Positions 25,547-34,501 of a stretch of DNA of 64,000 nucleotides are shown piece after piece. Location of the stretch: assembly GCF_007827795.1 (NCBI RefSeq), contig NZ_VITI01000002.1:434001-498000 (forward strand), given 5' to 3'. The translations under genes were made by a program, and so were the position numbers. The number at the start of each line of letters is the position of its first letter. The stretch's first letter is position 1. The notes beneath the pieces are model-generated. The model had not been told where the DNA came from and searched no databases. It was given only the letters and a program-made list of their open reading frames with translations. This DNA is from Azospirillum brasilense. Its GTDB lineage: Bacteria > Pseudomonadota > Alphaproteobacteria > Azospirillales > Azospirillaceae.

Positions 25547-26200
25547 ATGATCCGCGCCTTCGGTTACAACGAGTTCCTCTTCCTCGTCAGCGCCATGCAA
25601 TGGACGCTGGCGCTGTCGGCCATCGCCTTCGTCGGCGGGGCCACGGTCGGGCTGGTCATCGCGCTGGCTCGCACCTCCGACATCAAGGCGGTGCGGCTGG
25701 CCGCCACCGGCTACATCCAGCTGTTCCAGGGCACGCCGCTGCTGATGCAGCTCTTCCTGGTCTTCTTCGGCGCCACGGTGCTGGGGCTCGACCTGAATCC
25801 CTGGGCCGCCGCCGCGCTGGGCCTGACGCTGAACGCCAGCGCCTTCCTCGGCGAGATCTGGCGCGGCTGCATCCAGGCGGTGCCGCGCGGCCAGTGGGAG
25901 GCCGCCTCGGCGCTCGGCCTGCGCTATCCGGGGCTGATGCGCTACGTGATCCTGCCGCAGGCGGTGAAGGTCGCGGTGCCGCCGACGGTGGGCTTCCTCG
26001 TGCAGCTCATCAAGAGCACGTCGCTGGCCGCCATCATCGGCTTCACCGAGCTGACCCGCGCCGGGCAGATCGTCAACAACGCCACCTTCCAGCCCTTCCT
26101 GGTGTTCGGCATCGTGGCGGTGCTCTACTTCCTGATGTGCTGGCCGCTGTCGCTGCTCAGCGCCCGTCTGGAGCGGCGCTACGCCCTGGCCACCCGCTGA
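25547..26200 (+). CDS. Polar amino-acid-type ABC permease 2
   Basis: The 217-residue permease is the HisQ/HisM-type partner of the preceding gene: TLALSAIAFVGGATVGLV, YIQLFQGTPLLMQLFLVFFG and the EAASALGLRYPGLMRYVILPQA coupling loop. It has about five membrane helices. ATG 25547 lies 14 bp after the permease-1 stop, with GGGAGGG upstream. The pair forms the translocation channel for the binding protein encoded next. Confidence 0.93.
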   Translation: MIRAFGYNEFLFLVSAMQWTLALSAIAFVGGATVGLVIALARTSDIKAVRLAATGYIQLFQGTPLLMQLFLVFFGATVLGLDLNPWAAAALGLTLNASAFLGEIWRGCIQAVPRGQWEAASALGLRYPGLMRYVILPQAVKVAVPPTVGFLVQLIKSTSLAAIIGFTELTRAGQIVNNATFQPFLVFGIVAVLYFLMCWPLSLLSARLERRYALATR

Positions 26201-26235
26201 TACTCCCCTTTCATAAGAACCGTGAGGAAACCCCA

Positions 26236-27036
26236 ATGACCCTGTCGATCACCCGCCGCCTCGCCGTCGCCGGCGCCATGATGGCCGCCGCCGTCGCCCT
26301 GGCCGCTCCGGCCGCCGCCCAGACCGTCGACGAGATCAAGTCGAAGGGCAAGCTGACCATAGGCATGCTGGTGGACTTCCCGCCCTTCGGCATCACCACC
26401 GCCGACGGCAAGCCGGACGGCTACGACGCCGACGTCGCCAAGCTGCTGGGCAAGCACATGGGCGTCCCGGTGGAGATCGTTCCGGTCACCGGCCCGAACC
26501 GCATCCCCTACCTGCTGACCAACAAGGTCGATCTGCTGGTCGCCTCGCTGGGCATCACCCCGGCCCGCGCCGAGCAGGTGCAGTTCTCCGAGCCCTACGC
26601 CGCCATCGAGATCGGTCTGGTCGCCCCGGCCAACACAAAGATCAAGGAGGCCGCGGAGCTGTCGGGCAAGCGCGTCGGCGTCGCCCGCGCCAGCACCCAG
26701 GACAACGCCCTGACCGCCGTCGCCCCGAAGGACGCGCGCATCATGCGCTTCGACGACGACGCCAGCGCCGTGCAGGCGATGCTGTCCGGTCAGGTGGACG
26801 CGCTGGGCCTCAGCAACGTGGTCACCAAGGAGATCAAGAAGCTGGCCCCGCAGGCCAACTACGAGATGAAGTTCGTGCTGAACCGTCAGGTCCAGGGCAT
26901 CGCCATGCGCAAGGGGCAGGACGCCCTGCTGAAGTGGGTCAACGAGTTCATCGAGACCGCGAAGTCGAACGGCGAGCTGAACGAGGTCCACAAGAAGTGG
27001 CTGGGCACCGACCTGCCCCCGCTGACCAAGTCGTAA
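26236..27036 (+). CDS. Polar amino-acid-type periplasmic binding protein
   Basis: The 266-residue precursor has a Sec signal peptide (MTLSITRRLAVAGAMMAA... ending PAAAQ, about 28 residues) and a type II binding fold (SBP_bac_3): KLTIGMLVDFPPFGI, GYDADVAKLLGKHMG, PYLLTNKVDLLVASLGIT, RAEQVQFSEPY and KSNGELNEVHKKWLG. The canonical Arg after the GIT motif (ARAEQV) agrees with an amino or hydroxy acid alpha-carboxylate ligand. It follows permease 2 by 35 bp; a hairpin lies directly after its stop. Confidence 0.93.
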   Translation: MTLSITRRLAVAGAMMAAAVALAAPAAAQTVDEIKSKGKLTIGMLVDFPPFGITTADGKPDGYDADVAKLLGKHMGVPVEIVPVTGPNRIPYLLTNKVDLLVASLGITPARAEQVQFSEPYAAIEIGLVAPANTKIKEAAELSGKRVGVARASTQDNALTAVAPKDARIMRFDDDASAVQAMLSGQVDALGLSNVVTKEIKKLAPQANYEMKFVLNRQVQGIAMRKGQDALLKWVNEFIETAKSNGELNEVHKKWLGTDLPPLTKS

Positions 27037-27046
27037 CGACGGAACT

Positions 27047-27069
27047 CCCTCTCCCCTCTGGGGAGAGGG
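27047..27069. repeat. REP-like hairpin after binding-protein gene
   Basis: CCCTCTCCCC (27047-27056) and GGGGAGAGGG (27060-27069) form a 10-bp perfect stem with a 3-base loop. It lies 10 bases after the binding-protein stop and 27 bp before the ATPase start, inside the operon. It has no T-run, so it is more likely to stabilise the upstream mRNA than to terminate fully. Confidence 0.7.
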
Positions 27070-27096
27070 TTTACACAGAGCAGGAGGAGTCCCCCC

Positions 27097-27885
27097 ATGG
27101 CCTCGGCTTACGATACGACGGACGTCCCCGCGCCGCGGCCGGTCAGCGGCGAGGTCGTCATCCGCATGGCCGGCGTCCAGAAATGGTACGACAGCTTCCA
27201 TGTGCTGAAGGACATCGAGCTTGAGGTCCGCAAGGGCGAGCGGATCGTCATCTGCGGCCCCTCGGGCTCCGGCAAGTCCACGCTGATCCGCTGCATCAAC
27301 CAGCTGGAGAAGCACCAGAAGGGCACGATCACCGTCAACGGCGTCACGATCGACGCCCACCACCGCCACCTCGATCAGGTGCGGCGCGACGTCGGCATGG
27401 TGTTCCAGCAGTTCAACCTGTTCCCCCACCTGACCGTGGTCGAGAACTGCATGCTGGCGCCCATGCGGGTGCGCGGCACCTCCAAGCAGGAGGCGCGCGA
27501 CATCGCCATGAAGTATCTGGCCCGCGTGCGCATCCCGGAGCAGGCGGACAAGTATCCCGGCCAGCTCTCCGGCGGCCAGCAGCAGCGCGTCGCCATCGCG
27601 CGGTCGCTGTGCATGAACCCGAAGGTCATGCTGTTCGACGAGCCGACCTCCGCGCTGGACCCCGAGATGGTCAAGGAGGTCCTCGACACCATGATCGGGC
27701 TGGCCGAGGACGGCATGACCATGCTCTGCGTCACGCACGAGATGGGCTTCGCCAAGTCGGTCGCCGACCGCGTCATCTTCATGGACCGCGGCGAGATCGT
27801 CGAGCAGGCCACCCCGGCCGAGTTCTTCACGAATCCGAGGTCCGAGCGGACCCGCAACTTCCTCGGCCAGATCCTCACCCACTGA
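27097..27885 (+). CDS. Polar amino-acid-type ABC importer ATPase (GlnQ/HisP-like)
   Basis: This 262-residue ATPase has Walker [11 protein letters not shown]-loop [15 protein letters not shown], signature [15 protein letters not shown], Walker [17 protein letters not shown] and switch His in VTHEMGFA, with the family ending [10 protein letters not shown]. It powers the two upstream permeases. ATG 27097 follows GGAGGAG. Specificity for an amino acid is the family default; the downstream hydroxyacid dehydrogenase and keto-acid-type enzyme suggest an amino, keto or hydroxy acid. Confidence 0.94.
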   Translation: MASAYDTTDVPAPRPVSGEVVIRMAGVQKWYDSFHVLKDIELEVRKGERIVICGPSGSGKSTLIRCINQLEKHQKGTITVNGVTIDAHHRHLDQVRRDVGMVFQQFNLFPHLTVVENCMLAPMRVRGTSKQEARDIAMKYLARVRIPEQADKYPGQLSGGQQQRVAIARSLCMNPKVMLFDEPTSALDPEMVKEVLDTMIGLAEDGMTMLCVTHEMGFAKSVADRVIFMDRGEIVEQATPAEFFTNPRSERTRNFLGQILTH

Positions 27886-27911
27886 GTCTTCCCCATTAAG
27901 GACAGCGTTTG

Positions 27912-28850
27912 ATGAAGCCGGAGATCCTCCTCGTCGAATCCATGATGCCGGACATCGAGGCGGCGCTGGACGCGGGCTACACCGTCCACCGCCTCGCCGG
28001 GGCGCCCGACCGCGACCGGCTGATCGCCGAGGTGGGACCGCGCGTCCGCGCCGTCGTCACCGGCGGCGGCACGGGCGTCAGCAATGCGATCATGGACGCC
28101 TGCCCCGGCCTGGGGATCGTCGCGATCAACGGCGTCGGCACCGACGCGGTGGACCTGAAGCACGCGGCCAGCCGCGGCGTCCGCGTCACCAACACGCCGG
28201 ACGTGCTGACCGACGACGTGGCCGATCTCGCCATCGGGCTGATGATCGCCGGGTCGCGCCGCATGATGGTCGGCGACCGCTTCGTGCGCGCCGGGCGCTG
28301 GCCGGGCGGCGGGCTGCCGCTGGCCCGCAAGGTGACCGGCAAGCGGCTGGGCATCCTGGGTCTGGGCCGCATCGGGATGGCCATCGCCCAGCGCGCCGCC
28401 GGCTTTGGCATGGACATCGCCTACACCAACCGCAAGCCGCGCAGCGACGTGCCCTACCGCTTCGTCGCCTCCCCGGTCGATCTGGCGCGGGAGAGCGACA
28501 TCCTGATCGTCGCCGCCTCGGCCGGGCCGGACGCCCGCAACATGGTCAACCGCACGGTGATCGAGGCCCTGGGTCCCGACGGGCTGCTGGTCAACGTCGC
28601 CCGCGGCGCCGTGGTGGACGAGCCGGAGCTGGTCGCCGCTTTGACCGACGGGCGCCTCGGCGGGGCCGCGCTGGACGTCTTCGCCAACGAGCCGCACGCG
28701 CCGGAGGCCCTGTTCGGCCTCGACAACACCGTGCTCCAGCCGCATCAGGCGAGCGCCACCATCGAGACGCGGATGGCCATGGGCAATCTGGTTCTGGCGA
28801 ACCTGTCGGCCTTCTTCGCCGGTCAGCCGCTGCCGACCGCCGTCGTCTGA
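27912..28850 (+). CDS. D-2-hydroxyacid dehydrogenase
   Basis: The 312-residue protein has the D-isomer 2-hydroxyacid dehydrogenase fold: NAD(P) loop [20 protein letters not shown] (about 145-164), catalytic Arg in [10 protein letters not shown], Glu in DVFANEP and His in LQPHQAS. The TNRKPR after strand 2 (Arg) suggests NADPH use, as in GhrB/hydroxypyruvate reductases. ATG 27912 is chosen over the adjacent TTG. It sits 26 bp after the ATPase gene in the same operon and likely interconverts a 2-keto and a D-2-hydroxy acid derived from the imported compound. Confidence 0.92.
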   Translation: MKPEILLVESMMPDIEAALDAGYTVHRLAGAPDRDRLIAEVGPRVRAVVTGGGTGVSNAIMDACPGLGIVAINGVGTDAVDLKHAASRGVRVTNTPDVLTDDVADLAIGLMIAGSRRMMVGDRFVRAGRWPGGGLPLARKVTGKRLGILGLGRIGMAIAQRAAGFGMDIAYTNRKPRSDVPYRFVASPVDLARESDILIVAASAGPDARNMVNRTVIEALGPDGLLVNVARGAVVDEPELVAALTDGRLGGAALDVFANEPHAPEALFGLDNTVLQPHQASATIETRMAMGNLVLANLSAFFAGQPLPTAVV

Positions 28851-28862
28851 ATGGCGGCGTGA

Positions 28863-29915
28863 ATGACCATCCTTGACGAGCGCGGCGGACCGGCCCGCAT
28901 CACCCTGACGGAGGTGGCACACCACGCCGGGGTGTCGCGGTCCACCGTCTCGCTCGTCCTGCGCGGCAGTCCTCTGGTCGCCGCCGACACGCGGGAGCGC
29001 GTGCAGGCCGCCATTGAGGCCCTGGGCTACGTCTACAACCGCGGCGCCGCGACCCTGCGCGCCGCCCGCACCGACACCGTTGGCCTGCTCGTCTGCGAGA
29101 TCAACAACTCCTTCTACGGCGAGCTGACCGCCGGGGTGGACGACGTTCTGGGCGAGCGGGGGGTCGTCGCCTTCCTCGCCAACACCGCGGAATCGGGGGA
29201 GCGGCAGGACCGCTACCTCCAGCGCATGCGCGAGCAGAATGTGGACGGGGTGATCATCTGCCCCGCCGCCGGCACGTCGCCGGCCCTGCTGGACCGGCTG
29301 CGCCAGTGGCAGCTTCCCGTCGTCCAGGCGCTGCGTTTCATCTCCGCCCGCGAGGGTGACTACGCCGGGGTGGATTACGAGTTCGGCATGGAGATGGTGA
29401 CCGAGCATCTGCTGCGCCTCGGCCATCGCCGCATCGCCTTTGTCGGCGGCAACCTGTCCCACTCCGCCTTCGCCGGGCGTCGCGTCGGCTTCGCCGCGGC
29501 GCTGCGCCGCCACGGCCTGACCCCGGACCTCGTCGTCCGCTGCCCGGCCACCCGCCGCGGCGGGCTGGACGCGGTGGGGCCGCTGTTGGACCTTGCCGAC
29601 CCGCCCACCGCGATGCTTTGTTACAACGATCTGGTCGCGTTCGGCGTGATGCTGGGGCTGGAGGCTCGCGGTCTGCGGGCGGGACGGGACATCGCCGTGA
29701 CCGGTTTCGACGACGTCACCGAAGCGGCGATGAGCCGCCCCGCCCTGACCACCGTCGCGACCTCCGCCCGCCAGATCGGGCAGGAGGCCGCCCGCCTGTT
29801 GCTGCGCCGCATCGCCGACCCGCAGGGCGCGCCGGAGCGCGTGATCCTACCTGCCCGGCTGGTCATCCGCGAGTCCTGCGGCGCCATGAGAGTCCAACTC
29901 GACAAGCACCAATAA
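28863..29915 (+). CDS. LacI-family transcriptional regulator of the ABC operon
   Basis: The 350-residue regulator has an N-terminal LacI helix-turn-helix ([23 protein letters not shown] region, about 13-36, with hinge [14 protein letters not shown]) and a periplasmic-binding-like ligand core ([30 protein letters not shown]). It begins 12 bp after the dehydrogenase gene. A perfect 18-bp CG-centred palindrome upstream of the first gene is its probable operator, so it would regulate its own operon in response to the transported compound or a product. Confidence 0.92.
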   Translation: MTILDERGGPARITLTEVAHHAGVSRSTVSLVLRGSPLVAADTRERVQAAIEALGYVYNRGAATLRAARTDTVGLLVCEINNSFYGELTAGVDDVLGERGVVAFLANTAESGERQDRYLQRMREQNVDGVIICPAAGTSPALLDRLRQWQLPVVQALRFISAREGDYAGVDYEFGMEMVTEHLLRLGHRRIAFVGGNLSHSAFAGRRVGFAAALRRHGLTPDLVVRCPATRRGGLDAVGPLLDLADPPTAMLCYNDLVAFGVMLGLEARGLRAGRDIAVTGFDDVTEAAMSRPALTTVATSARQIGQEAARLLLRRIADPQGAPERVILPARLVIRESCGAMRVQLDKHQ

Positions 29916-29941
29916 CCGAAGAAAAGCGAAGGCCCGAAGAG

Positions 29942-30694
29942 ATGAACGATTCCGCATTCAGCGACTCCGTCGATGCCCTGATCCAGGCGCGCGAGACCCG
30001 CAACTGGCTGTCCGCCCTGCCGACCCGCCCCACCAGCGAGGCCGAGGCCTACGCCATCCAGGACGCCGTGGCGCGCCGCCTCGGCCCGGTGGTCGCTTGG
30101 AAGGTCGGCGCCCGCACCCCGGACTCGGAGCCGTTCCGCGCCCCCATCCACGCCGACACGCTGTTCTTCGACACCACGGTGCTTCCCGCAGCGGACTATC
30201 AGGTCATCGGCATGGAGGCCGAGATCGCCTACAAGTTCGCCAAGGACCTGCCGCCCCGCGCCGAGCCCTATAGCCGCGAGGAGGTCCTCGACGCCGTCGA
30301 GTCAGTCCATCCCGCCTTCGAGATCGTCGACACGCGCTTCGCCGGCTTCGGTTCGCAGGACTGGTTCAGCCACATGGCCGACCAGTTCAACCACGGCGCC
30401 CTAGTCGTCGGCCCGGCCATTGCCGACTGGCGCTCGCTGGAGCCGCTGAAGGAGCGGGTGGCCCTGGTCGTCGACGGCGAGACGAAGGCCGATACGGTCG
30501 CCGGCAACTCGGCGGGCGAGCCGGTGCGGCTTCTGGTGTGGATGGCCAACACCGGCGCGGTCAGCCTGGGCGGCCTGAAGGCCGGCGACGTGGTAACCAC
30601 CGGTTCGCACGTCGGCACCGTCATGGTCCCGGCGGGAAGCACGTCGGTCGCCGTGTACGGGACGATGGGCACCTACGAGCTGACGGTGAAGTGA
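29942..30694 (+). CDS. 2-keto-4-pentenoate hydratase-type enzyme (FAH superfamily)
   Basis: The 250-residue protein resembles the MhpD/2-oxopent-4-enoate hydratase branch of the fumarylacetoacetate hydrolase superfamily: YAIQDAVARRLGPVVAWKVGA, metal-site IGMEAEIAYKFAKDLP, HPAFEIVDTRF, NHGALVVG and the C-terminal LKAGDVVTTGSHVG. Relatives hydrate dienols or decarboxylate/isomerise 2-keto acids with Mg. ATG 29942 follows the LacI gene by 26 bp. Within this operon it probably acts on the keto acid made by or for the dehydrogenase. No aromatic meta-cleavage genes are nearby, so pentenoate is not assumed. Confidence 0.85.
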   Translation: MNDSAFSDSVDALIQARETRNWLSALPTRPTSEAEAYAIQDAVARRLGPVVAWKVGARTPDSEPFRAPIHADTLFFDTTVLPAADYQVIGMEAEIAYKFAKDLPPRAEPYSREEVLDAVESVHPAFEIVDTRFAGFGSQDWFSHMADQFNHGALVVGPAIADWRSLEPLKERVALVVDGETKADTVAGNSAGEPVRLLVWMANTGAVSLGGLKAGDVVTTGSHVGTVMVPAGSTSVAVYGTMGTYELTVK

Positions 30695-30742
30695 TTGGAC
30701 TTCCCTGGCGCCGACCAGGGCCGTCACCTCTGGCCTTTATAG

Positions 30743-30858
30743 CCCTCTCCCCCTGGGGAGAGGGTGGCCCGGAGGGCCGGTGAGGGGGTTGTGCATGGCG
30801 ATACGTACGGCATAAGCGCACCCTCCTCACCCTAACCCTCTCCCCGGAGGGGAGAGGG
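30743..30858. repeat. Paired REP-like palindromes (BIME-like element)
   Basis: Two hairpins of the same type stand 70 bp apart. CCCTCTCCCC/GGGGAGAGGG occurs at 30743-30752/30755-30764 and again at 30836-30845/30849-30858. The sequence between them also has inverted complementary parts (GGTGAGGGGG near 30779 and CACCCTCCTCACC near 30820). The element fills the gap between the convergent FAH-family and edd genes and probably ends both transcripts. Confidence 0.75.
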
Positions 30859-30879
30859 AAACTGCAATAGGATCACCCC

Positions 30880-32679
30880 TCAGCCGAACACCGACGCACC
30901 GGCTTCGGCGCTGCCGACCGCCCGGCGGAACACACCGAACAGCTCCCGCCCGCAGCCGACACCGGCATCCGCCGGCGCGTCCGCCAGCGAGCGAGCGTCC
31001 CACTCCGCGTCGTCCACTAGCACCTCCAGCGTGCCGCGCTCGGTGTCCAGCCGCAGCCGATCGCCGTCCCGCACCCGGCCCAGCGGCCCGCCCGCCGCGG
31101 CTTCCGGCGTGACGTGGATCGCCGCCGGGACCTTGCCTGAGGCACCGGACATCCGGCCGTCCGTCACCAGCGCCACCCGGTAGCCGAGATCCTGAAGCAC
31201 GCCCAGAGGCGGCGTCAGCTTGTGCAGTTCCGGCATGCCGTTGGCCTTCGGCCCCTGGAAGCGCACCACCACCACCACGTCACGATGCAGCTCGCCGCGG
31301 CGGAACGCCGTCTGAACCGATTCCTGATCGGTAAAGACGCGGGCCGGCGCCTCGATGACGCGATGGTCCGGCTTCACGGCGGAGACCTTTACCACCGCAC
31401 GGCCCAGCGGCCCGCTCAGCACGCGCAGCCCGCCCTCGGCCGCCATGGGCGACGCGACCGGAGCCAGCACGGCGGGGTCGGCGCTCTCCCGCACCGCAGC
31501 GCCGCGCACCAGCTCACCCCCCTCCAGCCGCAGCGGGCGGCGGTAGGCGGCGATGCTGTCGTCCTCCCACACAGTGGCGGCGTCACCGTGCAGAAGCCCG
31601 GCGTCGGCCAGCTCCCCGATCAGGAAGGCCATGCCACCCGCCGCCTCGAAATGGTTCACGTCGGCGCTGCCGTTCGGGTAGACGCGGGCGAGCAGCGGCA
31701 CCACCGCCGACAGCTCGGCGAAGTCCTCCCAGGTCAGGGCGATCCCCGCCGCCGCCGCGATGGCCGGCAGATGCAGCGTGTGGTTGGTCGAGCCACCCGT
31801 CGCCAGCAGCCCGACCACCGCGTTGACGATGGCGCGTTCGTCGACGATCTCCCCGATGGGCGTGCGCAGGGACACCACCCGCCGCGCCGCCGCGTCGGTC
31901 AGCGCGTCGCGCAGCGCCGTGCCGGGGTTGGCGAAGCTCGCCCCCGGCAGGTGCAGCCCCATCATCTCGACCAGCATCTGGTTCGAGTTGGCGGTGCCGT
32001 AGAAGGTGCAGGTGCCCGGCGCGTGGTAGGACGCCGCTTCCGCCTCAAGCAGCGCCTCCTTGTCAAGCTTGCCTTCCGCGTATTGCTGGCGGATGCGCCC
32101 CTTCTCCTTGTTGGGCAGGCCAGAGGGCATCGGCCCGGCGGGCACGAAGACGGTGGGCAGATGGCCGAAGGACAGCGCGCCGATCAGCAGCCCCGGAACG
32201 ATCTTGTCGCAGACGCCCAGGCACAGCACGCCGTCGAAGGTGCCATGCGACAGGGCGACCGCCGTTCCCATGGCGATGACCTCGCGCGAGAACAGCGACA
32301 GCTCCATCCCCGGCTCGCCCTGGGTGACGCCGTCGCACATCGCCGGCACGCCGCCCGCCACCTGCGCCACGCCGCCCGCCGCGCGCACCGCCGCCTTGAG
32401 CCGCTCCGGATAGTCCCCGTAGGGCTGATGGGCGGACAGCATGTCGTTGTAGGAGGTGACGATGCCGATGGCCGGCGTGGAGCCGCCGCGCAGCGCCGCT
32501 TTGTCCTCCGCCGCGGTGCAGCCGGCGAAGCCGTGCGCCCGGTTGGCGCAGCCGAGCGCCAGGCGGCGCGGCCCCTGCGCCGCGGCGGCCCGCAGCCGCT
32601 CCAGATGGGCGGCGCGGGAGGTGGCGCTGCGCTCCCGGATGCGGCGGGTGACGGCGTCGATGATGGGGTGAAGACTCAT
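30880..32679 (-). CDS. edd: 6-phosphogluconate dehydratase
   Basis: This 599-residue protein (E. coli Edd 603) makes 2-keto-3-deoxy-6-phosphogluconate in the Entner-Doudoroff pathway. IlvD/Edd motifs: [22 protein letters not shown] region near the N-terminus, [61 protein letters not shown] and [18 protein letters not shown]. The Cys ligands for its Fe-S cluster are in the CDG, GVCDK and GTCTFYG segments. ATG 32677-32679 is used. It is the second gene of a leftward pair with gntK, 28 bp apart. No eda gene is in the window. Confidence 0.96.
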   Translation of the reverse strand: MSLHPIIDAVTRRIRERSATSRAAHLERLRAAAAQGPRRLALGCANRAHGFAGCTAAEDKAALRGGSTPAIGIVTSYNDMLSAHQPYGDYPERLKAAVRAAGGVAQVAGGVPAMCDGVTQGEPGMELSLFSREVIAMGTAVALSHGTFDGVLCLGVCDKIVPGLLIGALSFGHLPTVFVPAGPMPSGLPNKEKGRIRQQYAEGKLDKEALLEAEAASYHAPGTCTFYGTANSNQMLVEMMGLHLPGASFANPGTALRDALTDAAARRVVSLRTPIGEIVDERAIVNAVVGLLATGGSTNHTLHLPAIAAAAGIALTWEDFAELSAVVPLLARVYPNGSADVNHFEAAGGMAFLIGELADAGLLHGDAATVWEDDSIAAYRRPLRLEGGELVRGAAVRESADPAVLAPVASPMAAEGGLRVLSGPLGRAVVKVSAVKPDHRVIEAPARVFTDQESVQTAFRRGELHRDVVVVVRFQGPKANGMPELHKLTPPLGVLQDLGYRVALVTDGRMSGASGKVPAAIHVTPEAAAGGPLGRVRDGDRLRLDTERGTLEVLVDDAEWDARSLADAPADAGVGCGRELFGVFRRAVGSAEAGASVFG

Positions 32680-32707
32680 GGCGCGGTCCTTCCAGACGGC
32701 AGAATGT

Positions 32708-33259
32708 TCAGGCGGCGGGAGCGATCCGGGAGGAGACGCGGGCGGCGATCTCCGCCGGGCTGGCGTCGATGTCGCAGACGATGCCCATCTCCCCGGACTC
32801 CAACGGCTCCAGCGCGGCGAACTGGCTGTCGAGCAGGGCGGTCGGCATGAAATGACCGGCGCGCAGGGCCATGCGGGCGTGTATGGTTTCCCGGCTGCCG
32901 TGCAGATGGACAAACAGGACGCGCGTCCCGCCGGCGCTCAGCCGGTCGCGGTAGCGCCGCTTCAGCGCGGAGCAGGACACCACAATCGGCGCCTTCGCCT
33001 CCCGCGCCAGCGCGATGTGGGCGGCGATGGTGTCCAGCCAGCCCCAGCGGTCTTCGTCCTGAAGCGGGATGCCGGCGGACATCTTCGCAATGTTCTCCGG
33101 CGGATGGAAGCCGTCGCCCTCCAGGAACTGCCAGCCGAGGCGCCGGGCCAGTTCCTCCCCCACCGAGGTCTTGCCGCAGCCCGCCACGCCCATCACCACG
33201 ATCGCATCCACGGCCCCGCTTATGTTAGCGGTAACATCAGGAGTCGGGAGAGCGCTCAT
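32708..33259 (-). CDS. gntK: Gluconokinase
   Basis: The 183-residue P-loop kinase phosphorylates D-gluconate to 6-phosphogluconate, the substrate of both Edd and Gnd in this locus. Walker A is [15 protein letters not shown], followed by [31 protein letters not shown] segments and [15 protein letters not shown], all typical of thermoresistant-type gluconokinases. ATG 33257-33259 has GAGGA at 9 nt; a TTG at 33280 would lengthen it by seven residues. A LacI-type operator lies inside the first codons (33222-33237), and the repressor gene diverges. Confidence 0.94.
   Translation of the reverse strand: MSALPTPDVTANISGAVDAIVVMGVAGCGKTSVGEELARRLGWQFLEGDGFHPPENIAKMSAGIPLQDEDRWGWLDTIAAHIALAREAKAPIVVSCSALKRRYRDRLSAGGTRVLFVHLHGSRETIHARMALRAGHFMPTALLDSQFAALEPLESGEMGIVCDIDASPAEIAARVSSRIAPAA
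33222..33237. promoter_or_regulatory. Gluconate repressor operator 1 (inside gntK)
   Basis: ATGTTAGCGGTAACAT has perfect 6-bp arms ATGTTA/TAACAT and closely resembles the E. coli GntR box (ATGTTACCGATAACA). It lies about 22 bp inside the gntK coding region. Its centre is 80 bp from operator 2, which suits repression by DNA looping. Confidence 0.75.
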
Positions 33260-33301
33260 GCCGGTCGGTCCTCGAAACAATATGAGTGGGGAGTGATGCG
33301 C

Positions 33302-33317
33302 ATGTTACCGCTAACAA
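33302..33317. promoter_or_regulatory. Gluconate repressor operator 2 (gntK-gntR intergenic)
   Basis: ATGTTACCGCTAACAA matches the gluconate-repressor box with one end mismatch. It is 43 bp upstream of gntK and 60 bp upstream of the divergent repressor gene, so it can control both. Confidence 0.75.
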
Positions 33318-33377
33318 ACGAGGCTTGTAAAGCCCAATCCGGCGCGGGATAATGGCCGCCAGACAACTGGAACGCTG

Positions 33378-34436
33378 ATGACCGCCACTCCCCGCAAGCC
33401 CCGATCCTCGCGCAGCGGACGCGCCACCATGGCCGACGTCGCCGCCGCCGCCGGGGTCAGCGCCATGACCGTGTCCCGCGCCCTGCGCCGGCCCGACACG
33501 GTCAGCGAGGAGGTGCGCGCCCGCGTCGAGGAGGCGAGCCGCCGCCTGGGCTTCGTACCCAGCCGCGTGGCGTCGGCGCTGGCCTCGGCGCGCACGATGA
33601 CGGTGGCGGTGCTGATCCCCTCCCTGACCAACGCGGTCTTCATCGATCTGCTGGCCGGCGTGCAGGAGACTCTGAGCCCGCAAGGCTACCAGCCGCTGAT
33701 CGGCATCACCGGCTACGGCCCGGAGGCGGAGGAGCGCGTCTTGCGCACCCAGCTCGCCCACGACCCGGACGGGGTGATCCTGAGCGGGCTAGACCACACG
33801 CCGGGCACCTGGGAGCTGCTGCGCGGCCTCACGATCCCGGTCATCCACACCATGGATTTGGTTGCCGAAGGCGGGCACGGCGATTGCCCGGTGCAGACGG
33901 TCGGCTTCTCGCAGTTCGACGCCGGCTACGCCGTCGGCGCGCATCTGGCGGCGCGGGGGCGGCGGCGCATCGGGTTGATCGCCGGGCAGCTCGACCCGCG
34001 GACGCGCCAGCGTTGTGACGGCTGGCGGCAGGCTCTGCGCGACACCGGGCGGTACGACCCGGACCTTGAGCTGATGGTGCCGGATGCCACCTCCGTCGCG
34101 CTGGGCGCGGAGTTGCTGGAGCGCGTGCTGGCCACTCACCCGGACACCGACGCGCTGTTCCTGTGCAACGACGATCTGGCGCAGGGCGCGCTGTTCCGAT
34201 GCGCACGGCTGGGCATCCCGGTGCCGGAGCGGCTGGCCGTCGCCGGCTTCAACGATCTGGCGGGAGCGGCCTGGACCGTCCCGCCGCTGACCACCGTCGC
34301 CACCCCCCGCCGCGCGATCGGCGTGGAGGCGGCCCGCCTACTGATCGCGGGCATGGCGGACCGGACGCCGAAAAGCCGGGAAAATCCACGCCGCGTGGAT
34401 CTGGGCTTTCGCCTGATGGTCCGCGAGACCACTTGA
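33378..34436 (+). CDS. gntR: LacI-family gluconate operon repressor
   Basis: The 352-residue protein has a LacI helix-turn-helix (TMADVAAAAGVSAMTVSRALR, about 17-37) and hinge SRVASALASARTMTVAVLIPS, then a ligand core with NDDLAQGALFRCARLGI and LAVAGFNDLAGAAWTVPPLTTV, as in GntR of E. coli. It diverges from gntK-edd and precedes gnd by 65 bp. Boxes like the E. coli GntR operator lie in the shared promoter region, supporting the assignment. The inducer is expected to be gluconate or 6-phosphogluconate. Confidence 0.92.
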   Translation: MTATPRKPRSSRSGRATMADVAAAAGVSAMTVSRALRRPDTVSEEVRARVEEASRRLGFVPSRVASALASARTMTVAVLIPSLTNAVFIDLLAGVQETLSPQGYQPLIGITGYGPEAEERVLRTQLAHDPDGVILSGLDHTPGTWELLRGLTIPVIHTMDLVAEGGHGDCPVQTVGFSQFDAGYAVGAHLAARGRRRIGLIAGQLDPRTRQRCDGWRQALRDTGRYDPDLELMVPDATSVALGAELLERVLATHPDTDALFLCNDDLAQGALFRCARLGIPVPERLAVAGFNDLAGAAWTVPPLTTVATPRRAIGVEAARLLIAGMADRTPKSRENPRRVDLGFRLMVRETT

Positions 34437-34501
34437 GAGACCGCAACCGACCCCCCGCGCCGCGGGGCGTCATCGAAAAGAAAGTACGGGAGTTCGTCGT
34501 A

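Noticed and set aside
27375-29513. Long minus-strand frame (about 710 codons) opposite the ATPase, dehydrogenase and LacI genes
   Set aside because: It crosses three well-supported genes and has no recognisable domain; antisense shadow.
29942-30694. Aromatic meta-cleavage pathway enzyme
   Set aside because: No extradiol dioxygenase, hydrolase or aldolase partners occur in the operon.
30743-30858. Possible CRISPR array from repeated CCCTCTCC units
   Set aside because: Only two palindromic copies with no regular repeats or unique spacers; it is a paired REP-like element.
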